DNA of 14,445 bases from Deltaproteobacteria bacterium. Its GTDB lineage: Bacteria; Desulfobacterota; DSM-4660; Desulfatiglandales; Desulfatiglandaceae. Numbering within the stretch: position 1 is the stretch's first letter; the number at the start of each line of letters is the position of its first letter. Location: contig JAFCZI010000016.1 in NCBI GenBank assembly GCA_019314425.1, forward strand, positions 1-14,445. The letters are read 5' to 3'. The translations under genes were made by a program, and so were the position numbers. Below, in pieces: positions 6,505 to 14,445 of this stretch. The notes under the pieces are model-generated. The model saw nothing but the letters and a program-made list of their open reading frames with translations, ran no database searches and was not told where the DNA came from.

Positions 6505-7875
6505 CAACTGCTGTTTCGCCATTTCAATTTCGTTCTTCACAGCGTCGGGACCGGTTCCACCCGGAATGTTTCTCCTGCCCACAGTTAATTGGGGATCAAG
6601 CCATGCGTAGACATCCTCACCAATCTGCCGATTATAGGTCTTCATCTCTTTCAGGGAAAGTTCATGGAGTTCCTGGTTTTTTCCCATGGCAAAGACTACC
6701 ATTTTTCCAACAATTTCATGCGCTTCCCGAAAAGTAAGGCCCTTTCCGACAAGATAATCGGCCAGATCGGTAGCCACCAGATAACCTTTCTCCGTAGCCG
6801 CTTTAAGCGTGTCCGTTTTGAAAGTGACCGCCCCCAGAAGGCTCCCCATAACCCTGAGACACATCTGGACCGTATCGGCCGAATCGAACAGGGCTTCCTT
6901 ATCCTCCTGCATGTCCTTGTTATAGCTAAGCGGCAAGCCCTTCATGGTGGTCAGCAACCCCATAAGATGGCCATAGGCCCGACCGGTTTTTCCCCGAATG
7001 AGCTCCGGAAGATCCGGATTTTTTTTCTGGGGCATGATGCTGCTGCCGGTGGAAAATGCGTCGGAGATCACAATGAAACCAAACTCCTGGGTGGACCAAA
7101 GCACCAGCTCCTCACTCAAGCGGCTGAGATGCATCATCACCATCGACGCGTTGTAGAGAAAATCCAGGACAAAATCCCTGTCGCTCACCGCGTCCATGCT
7201 GTTCCTGGAAATTTGGTCAAATCCCAACGATTCCGCAACCATTTCCCGATCCAGATCAAAGGTGGCGCCGGCCAGGGCCGCACTGCCCAGGGGCATGACA
7301 TTGACACGCGCCTGGCTTTCTTCAAACCGGGTATAGTCCCGGGTTAACATTTCGTAGTAGGCCATTAAGTGATGGCTCAACAGCACGGGTTGAGCCCGCT
7401 GAAGATGCGTATAACCGGGCATCAGCACGTCCAGGTGGTCTTCCGCAAGACGAAGAATGGTTTCCCGGCAATCCCTGATGGACCCCATAACCTGATGAAT
7501 CACATCCCGCACATACAATCGGGTATCCAGGGCCACCTGATCGTTTCGGCTCCTCCCCGTGTGGATTTTTTTCCCCAGGGCGCCCACTTTGTCCACCAGG
7601 GCTTTTTCCACCAGGGTATGAATATCCTCATAATCATCATCCGATGAAAAACCGCCGCGATCCAGTTCCCGCTTGATCTCACCCAGCGCCACAACCATGG
7701 CGGAGGCATCTTCATCTGAAATAATGTTCTGTTTAGCCAGCATGCGGCAATGTGCCACGCTGCCTTCGATGTCGTAGACGTAGAGCCGTCGATCGAAACC
7801 GATGGACGCATTGAGCATATTGACCAATGCATCGGTCTCCTGGCTGAAACGCCCACCCCATACCATTTTCGTCAT
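6466..7875 (-). CDS. argH: Argininosuccinate lyase
   Basis: Splits argininosuccinate into arginine and fumarate, the last step of arginine synthesis, as a cytoplasmic tetramer of the fumarase/aspartase superfamily. The 469 residues show WGGRF at the N-terminus, HTGRSRNDQV (third conserved region of the family), MPGYTHLQRAQP with the conserved His, and the superfamily signature GSSIMPQKKNP with the flexible catalytic loop. YLVATDLADYLV and the GGTGPDAV segment close the fold. The start ATG has GAGGA seven bases upstream. The final ten or so residues (EGGGRRTEGR) are encoded by a heptamer array and look like a non-native tail; a normal protein would end near AKQQL. The gene is 257 bases downstream of argG, and that gap holds repeat copy A. 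Confidence 0.97.
   Translation of the reverse strand: MTKMVWGGRFSQETDALVNMLNASIGFDRRLYVYDIEGSVAHCRMLAKQNIISDEDASAMVVALGEIKRELDRGGFSSDDDYEDIHTLVEKALVDKVGALGKKIHTGRSRNDQVALDTRLYVRDVIHQVMGSIRDCRETILRLAEDHLDVLMPGYTHLQRAQPVLLSHHLMAYYEMLTRDYTRFEESQARVNVMPLGSAALAGATFDLDREMVAESLGFDQISRNSMDAVSDRDFVLDFLYNASMVMMHLSRLSEELVLWSTQEFGFIVISDAFSTGSSIMPQKKNPDLPELIRGKTGRAYGHLMGLLTTMKGLPLSYNKDMQEDKEALFDSADTVQMCLRVMGSLLGAVTFKTDTLKAATEKGYLVATDLADYLVGKGLTFREAHEIVGKMVVFAMGKNQELHELSLKEMKTYNRQIGEDVYAWLDPQLTVGRRNIPGGTGPDAVKNEIEMAKQQLKTEGGGRRTEGR
6473..6485 (-). promoter_or_regulatory. Repeat-derived ribosome binding site for the lipoprotein
   Basis: On the minus strand two GGAGG sequences lie in adjacent heptamer units upstream of the lipoprotein ATG (6467-6469). 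One is four bases before the ATG, the other eleven. Both are part of the heptamer array inside the end of argH. The assignment is by match to the Shine-Dalgarno consensus and spacing. Confidence 0.6.
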
Positions 7876-7965
7876 TTAAAAATCCTCAGTAGTACCTTAT
7901 CATTGGGTCTTCTGTTATAAAAAACAAGAAGTTCATTGACTGGAAAACCTAAAACCAAAAACTTA

Positions 7966-8127
7966 ATGGCCTCGTAAAAAGTCACGAATCTATCTACAGA
8001 TGGCGTTGTAAAAAGTTCCAGATACAAGGCGTAGTGGTTTTTCAGGATCGTCTGGCATACATGATGGTATGTTGAGATTCTGAAAAATCACTGCAACGCA
8101 GTAGATGGGACTTTTTACGGCGCCATC
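7966..8127. repeat. ~160 bp palindromic MITE-like element, copy A
   Basis: Fills most of the 257-base gap between argG and argH. The ends are inverted repeats: 7966-7983 and 8109-8126 match at 16 of 18 positions, with core CGTAAAAAGTC. A second copy of the end sequence (GATGGCGTTGTAAAAAGT) starts at 7999, so ends are nested. The inner part from 7999 to 8127 folds back on itself: TTTTTCAG near 8040 pairs with CTGAAAAA near 8085, and CATAC pairs with GTATG at the tip. It is about 92% identical by hand alignment to copy B in the opposite orientation. There is no open reading frame of note inside, so it would be non-autonomous. Bases 7876-7965 between it and argH hold only the argH ribosome binding site; I see no strong promoter there. 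Confidence 0.92.
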
Positions 8128-8132
8128 AAAAC

Positions 8133-9356
8133 TTAAAACTGCGGCTTTTCCGCCTTGGCTTCCAACAAACTCGCAATCTTAAGCCTCAGACCATTGAGCC
8201 GGATAAAGCCTTCAGCATCCTGTTGATTGTAGACCTCATCCCCCTCAAAAGTGGCAAAACCCGCATGGTAGAGAGACCTCTCGGATTTTCTGCCCACCAC
8301 CATGCAATTGCCCTTGTACAGTTTCAGCCGTACCAGGCCGCTCACATTCTTCTGGGCCTCATCCACAAGCGCCTGCAGCATATCCCGTTCCGGGGAAAAC
8401 CAGTATCCATTATAGACCATCTCGGCATATCGGGAAACCAACGCGTCTCGAAGATGCATGGCTTCCCGGTCAACGGTGATGGATTCCATGGCGATATGGG
8501 CCGTCCTTAAAATGGTGCCACCCGGCGTCTCGTATACACCTCTCGATTTCATACCCACAAAACGATTCTCCACCATGTCGACACGACCGATGCCGTTTCT
8601 GCCACCCAATTCGTTCATATGGGCCAGCAGTGTCGCCGGGGACATTCTTTTCCCGTCAACGGCTACGGGGTTCCCTTTCTCATAGGCGATTTCCACATAA
8701 GTGGGGTCGTCGGGGGCAGCCTCCGGAGAGACGGACAAAACGAACATGTCTTCCGGCGCTTCATTCCAGGTATCTTCCAGTATCCCGCCCTCAAAACTGA
8801 TGTGCAGCAAGTTACGATCGCTGGAGTACGGCTTTTCCTTGGTCACCGGGACGGGGATGCCCCTTGAGCGGGCATATTCCATCAGGTCTTCCCGCCCCCT
8901 GAACTCCCATGTCCGCCATGGGGCGATAATCTGAATGGAAGGATCCAGCGCCATATAGGCCAGTTCAAACCGCACCTGGTCGTTCCCCTTGCCGGTGGCG
9001 CCGTGACTGACCGCATTGGCACCCATTTCGTGCGCCACTTCCACCTGTCTCTTTGAAATCAGGGGTCTGGCCAGCGACGTTCCCAACAAATAGCTGGATT
9101 CATAGATGGCATTGGCCCTCAGGGCCGGCCACACGAAATCGCCCACAAATTCCTCTCTCAGATCATCCACAACCACATCGTCGGCGCCGGTGGCAAAGGC
9201 TTTCTCCTTGATGCCATCGAGTTCCTCACCCTGTCCCAGATCAGCGGCATACGCCACAACAGGACACTGATAGGTTTCCTTCAGCCATTTCAGGATAACG
9301 GATGTATCCAAACCACCCGAGTACGCCAGAACAATTTTTTCTATTTTCTCAGCCAC
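8133..9356 (-). CDS. argG: Argininosuccinate synthase
   Basis: Joins citrulline and aspartate with ATP to form argininosuccinate. It has the N-type ATP pyrophosphatase loop AYSGGLDTS right at the N-terminus, [10 protein letters not shown], the [15 protein letters not shown] signature that binds citrulline and [16 protein letters not shown], and [12 protein letters not shown]. About 407 residues, the usual size of the bacterial family without extensions. A longer in-frame ORF reaches 9410, but its extra 18 residues overlap argD and look unrelated; the chosen GTG at 9354-9356 gives the family-like start [14 protein letters not shown] and has GGAG seven bases upstream (9364-9367). It overlaps the argD stop by eight bases, which implies translational coupling. 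No argF lies between argD and argG. Confidence 0.95.
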   Translation of the reverse strand: MAEKIEKIVLAYSGGLDTSVILKWLKETYQCPVVAYAADLGQGEELDGIKEKAFATGADDVVVDDLREEFVGDFVWPALRANAIYESSYLLGTSLARPLISKRQVEVAHEMGANAVSHGATGKGNDQVRFELAYMALDPSIQIIAPWRTWEFRGREDLMEYARSRGIPVPVTKEKPYSSDRNLLHISFEGGILEDTWNEAPEDMFVLSVSPEAAPDDPTYVEIAYEKGNPVAVDGKRMSPATLLAHMNELGGRNGIGRVDMVENRFVGMKSRGVYETPGGTILRTAHIAMESITVDREAMHLRDALVSRYAEMVYNGYWFSPERDMLQALVDEAQKNVSGLVRLKLYKGNCMVVGRKSERSLYHAGFATFEGDEVYNQQDAEGFIRLNGLRLKIASLLEAKAEKPQF

Positions 9357-10569
9357 GTTTCGTCTCCATGTTGTTAAATATATCATCCAGCGCTTCGAGT
9401 AGAAGATCAATCTCTTCTTTTTTCACAATCAACGGGGGTACAAACCGAAGGACCCGTTCCTGTGCGCAAATAATGAGGAATCCTTTCTTTTGGCATTCCG
9501 CCACAACGGGGGCGCCCGGACTCTCCAGCTCCACGCCGATAATAAGGCCCAATCCCCTGACATCTTTAATGAAAGAATATTTCTCCGCCAGTTGGTTCAA
9601 CCCCGCCTTAAAATAATCCCCCATGCTTTTTGCGTGTTCCACCCATCCGTCATTCAGAAGGCTCTTGAGTACGGCCCCGGAAACCGCCGTCGCCAATGGG
9701 GTTCCCCCAAAAGTGGTGGCATGGCTTCCCGGCCCGAAGGCCCCTGCCAATGCCTCGGTAGAAAGCATGGCGCCGATGGGCAATCCGTTCCCCAAAGCCT
9801 TGGCCAGGGTCATGATGTCCGGCGTAACGCCATAATGTTCATGGGCAAACAGCTTTCCGGTACGACCCATTCCCACCTGAACCTCATCAAAAATCAGGGC
9901 AACACCCTTTTCGCTGCAAAGCGCCCTCACCGCTTTAAGGTAACCGGCATCCGGACACACCACGCCGCCTTCTCCCTGGATGGGTTCCAGCATAACCGCA
10001 CAGACAGCGTCATCCATTGCCATTTCGAGGGCACTCAGGTCATTGAAGGGCACAAAGCGAAACCCCGGCAACAATGGGTCATACCCCTTCTGAATCTTTT
10101 CCTGGCCCGTGGCGGAAAGGGTGGCCATGGTGCGGCCATGGAAGGAGTTGCGCATGGAAATAATCACATGCCGGTTGGGGCCGAATTTTTCCATGGAATA
10201 CCGCCGCGCCAGCTTGATGGCGGCTTCGTTGGCCTCGGCCCCGCTGTTGCAGAAAAATACCCGGTCCGCGAAAGAGTTCTCCACGAGCAGTTGGGCCAGA
10301 TCCGTCTGGGGTTCGGTATAGTAGAGGTTTGACACATGGACCAGCTTTCCGGCCTGTTCCGCCAGTGCGCGGCACACCACGGGCGAGCTGTGTCCAAGAG
10401 AGCAGACCGCTATTCCCGCCACGAAATCCAGATATTGCTTTCCCTCATCATCCCAAACCCGGCAACCATCCCCTTTCACCAGCGTGATGGGAAACCGGCC
10501 GTAGGTCTGAAACATGTACCGATCCGCGCGTTCTATGGTGGATGTGGCTTCAAGCGCCTTTTTCATCAT
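9349..10569 (-). CDS. argD: Acetylornithine aminotransferase
   Basis: Class III PLP-dependent aminotransferase that makes N-acetylornithine from the semialdehyde in arginine synthesis. Landmarks are [33 protein letters not shown] (cofactor phosphate loop), [24 protein letters not shown], the [14 protein letters not shown] signature with its PLP-contacting Asp, [15 protein letters not shown] with the Schiff-base Lys, and [11 protein letters not shown]. The 406-residue length is typical. Two tandem ATG codons start the gene; AAGGA lies four bases before the first and seven before the second, so either may be used. It begins 19 bases after argB and overlaps argG by eight bases. Members of this family can also act on succinyl-diaminopimelate (DapC role); with DapL present this is unlikely to be needed. 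Confidence 0.96.
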   Translation of the reverse strand: MMKKALEATSTIERADRYMFQTYGRFPITLVKGDGCRVWDDEGKQYLDFVAGIAVCSLGHSSPVVCRALAEQAGKLVHVSNLYYTEPQTDLAQLLVENSFADRVFFCNSGAEANEAAIKLARRYSMEKFGPNRHVIISMRNSFHGRTMATLSATGQEKIQKGYDPLLPGFRFVPFNDLSALEMAMDDAVCAVMLEPIQGEGGVVCPDAGYLKAVRALCSEKGVALIFDEVQVGMGRTGKLFAHEHYGVTPDIMTLAKALGNGLPIGAMLSTEALAGAFGPGSHATTFGGTPLATAVSGAVLKSLLNDGWVEHAKSMGDYFKAGLNQLAEKYSFIKDVRGLGLIIGVELESPGAPVVAECQKKGFLIICAQERVLRFVPPLIVKKEEIDLLLEALDDIFNNMETKRG

Positions 10570-10588
10570 TCAATCCTTTCCGGTTCCC

Positions 10589-12873
<2,285 letters not shown>

Positions 12874-12877
12874 ACTT

Positions 12878-12884
12878 ACCTCTT
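12878..12884 (-). promoter_or_regulatory. Ribosome binding site favouring the inner hslU start
   Basis: AAGAGGT on the minus strand, four bases before ATG 12871-12873. It matches the Shine-Dalgarno consensus over five to six bases, better than the AAGGG before the outer ATG at 12894. Confidence 0.5.
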
Positions 12885-12917
12885 GATCAAACATCCATAA
12901 ACCCTTCTGCTATAATT

Positions 12918-13079
12918 GACGGCGTCGTAAAAAGTCCCATCTACTGCGTTGCAGTGATTTTTCAGAATCTCAACATACCACATGTATGCCCGACGATCCT
13001 GAAAAACCACTACGCCTTGTATATGGCACCTTTTACAACGCCATCTACAGGTGGATTTGTGACTTTTTACGAGTGCATC
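12918..13079. repeat. ~160 bp palindromic MITE-like element, copy B
   Basis: Second copy of the element described at 7966-8127, in the opposite orientation, filling the hslV-hslU gap. Its ends carry the core CGTAAAAAGTC and its complement (12926-12936 and 13061-13071). It also has the nested inner end (ACAACGCCATC, ending at 13045) and the central hairpin with TTTTTCAG and CTGAAAAA arms. By hand alignment the two copies differ at about eleven positions and one single-base indel over ~155 bp; the stretch covering the hairpin and the non-nested end is nearly identical. It interrupts an operon that is normally tight. The remaining bases of the gap (12895-12917 and 13080-13104) show nothing else of note. 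Confidence 0.92.
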
Positions 13080-13104
13080 ATAATTGTGTCATCCTTAAAT
13101 TTCG

Positions 13105-13668
13105 TCAATCGCTCTCATCATTCAGCTCACAAACCGTGATATGATCGTTGGTGTACAAACATATTGTTGAAGCAATCTTCAGGGACTCCCTGACAATGGC
13201 GTCTGCTTCCAGATCCGAGTGCGCTGTCAGGGCCTGCGCAGCCGCCAGGGCATAGGGGCCCCCCGAACCGATGGCCGCCACGCTCATATCCGGTTCAATG
13301 ACATCCCCGGTTCCCGAAATGATGAGCATGTGTTCCTCATCCGCCGCCAACAGCAATGCTTCTAATTTTCGCAATATCTTGTCGGTTCTCCAATCCTTGG
13401 CCAACTCCACCGCAGCCTTGACAAGATTGCCGCCGTAACTCTCCAGTTTTCCCTCCAACCGCTCAAACAGGTTAAACGCATCCGCCGCAGCCCCAGCAAA
13501 CCCGGTCAGAACCGTATCCCGGTACATGCGGCGAACTTTTGAGGCCTTATGCTTCATGATGGTATCCCCCAGGGTTACCTGGCCGTCTCCACCCATGACG
13601 CATCGGCCGTTTTTTCTGACGGCCAAAACGGTCGTTGCCCTTATTTTACCCCAACCCTCTTCTCCCAT
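13105..13668 (-). CDS. hslV: ATP-dependent protease subunit HslV (ClpQ)
   Basis: Proteasome-beta-like peptidase that forms a double hexamer and degrades substrates unfolded by HslU. The N-terminal nucleophile is visible in RATTVLAVR: the first Thr becomes residue 1 after removal of an 11-residue propeptide. Other family marks are [57 protein letters not shown] and [12 protein letters not shown]. The start chosen is ATG at 13666-13668, which has AAGGA seven bases upstream and gives 187 residues; an in-frame GTG at 13695 overlaps the xerC stop (GTGA) but has no ribosome binding site. It sits directly after xerC, the common xerC-hslV-hslU order. The downstream gap to hslU contains repeat copy B. 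Confidence 0.96.
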   Translation of the reverse strand: MGEEGWGKIRATTVLAVRKNGRCVMGGDGQVTLGDTIMKHKASKVRRMYRDTVLTGFAGAAADAFNLFERLEGKLESYGGNLVKAAVELAKDWRTDKILRKLEALLLAADEEHMLIISGTGDVIEPDMSVAAIGSGGPYALAAAQALTAHSDLEADAIVRESLKIASTICLYTNDHITVCELNDESD

Positions 13669-13691
13669 TATTCCATCCTTTTTATCAGGGC

Positions 13692-14445
<754 letters not shown>

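Noticed and set aside
6589..7347. Long plus-strand open frame (252 codons) opposite argH
   Set aside because: It lies wholly antisense to a well-supported argH, shows no family motif, and its composition is that of a shadow frame. The same holds for the plus-strand frames opposite argD (9490-10332) and xerC (13635-14387).
7876..7965. Promoter for argH in the gap (TATAAC on the minus strand)
   Set aside because: No acceptable -35 hexamer at 16-18 bases; an AT-rich gap alone is not enough.
9357..9410. N-terminal extension of ArgG from the ATG at 9410
   Set aside because: The 18 extra residues overlap argD, lack family similarity, and the GTG at 9356 has the better ribosome binding site.
12911..12916. 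TATAAT on the plus strand as a promoter
   Set aside because: The nearest -35-like hexamer (TTGATC) is 22 bases away, too far, and the direction would be antisense to hslV.

Overview
The window is a single minus-strand run of housekeeping genes, read from right to left. It holds 15 protein-coding genes and no RNA gene, transposase or CRISPR array. The order xerC, hslV, hslU, argB, argD, argG, argH, lipoprotein, lysA, dapF, dapA, dapB, dapL, folK, small membrane protein, together with DapL-type lysine synthesis, recalls sulfate-reducing Desulfobacterota (former Deltaproteobacteria). That taxonomic guess rests on gene order and protein style; no search was run.

Region by region, in transcription order: (1) 14445-13105, the C-terminal part of a XerC-type tyrosine recombinase (cut by the window edge) followed by the HslV protease subunit; (2) 12873-11467, the HslU ATPase, separated from hslV by an inserted 162 bp repeat; (3) 11470-6466, an arginine block argB-argD-argG-argH, with no argF and with a second copy of the same repeat, inverted, between argG and argH; (4) 6469-5993, a lipoprotein at the position LptM-like lipoproteins often hold between argH and lysA; (5) 5943-832, a lysine/diaminopimelate block lysA-dapF-dapA-dapB-dapL, which covers every step from aspartate semialdehyde to lysine through the aminotransferase shortcut; (6) 808-47, folK and a small membrane protein with a degraded zinc-ribbon-like tail. 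Most gene junctions are overlaps or short gaps, so large parts are probably co-transcribed.

The genes are ordinary. The unusual signal is in the joints between them, where at least four kinds of repeat have settled: a 26 bp perfect-arm hairpin at the left edge, a 28 bp palindrome at the end of dapB, two heptanucleotide arrays flanking a C8 run at the argH/lipoprotein junction, and two inverted copies of a ~160 bp palindromic MITE-like element. Several of these supply coding sequence: the end of the small membrane protein, the stop codon of dapB, the tail and stop of argH, and the ribosome binding site, start codon and part of the signal peptide of the lipoprotein. I found no convincing new defence, mobile or metabolic system.
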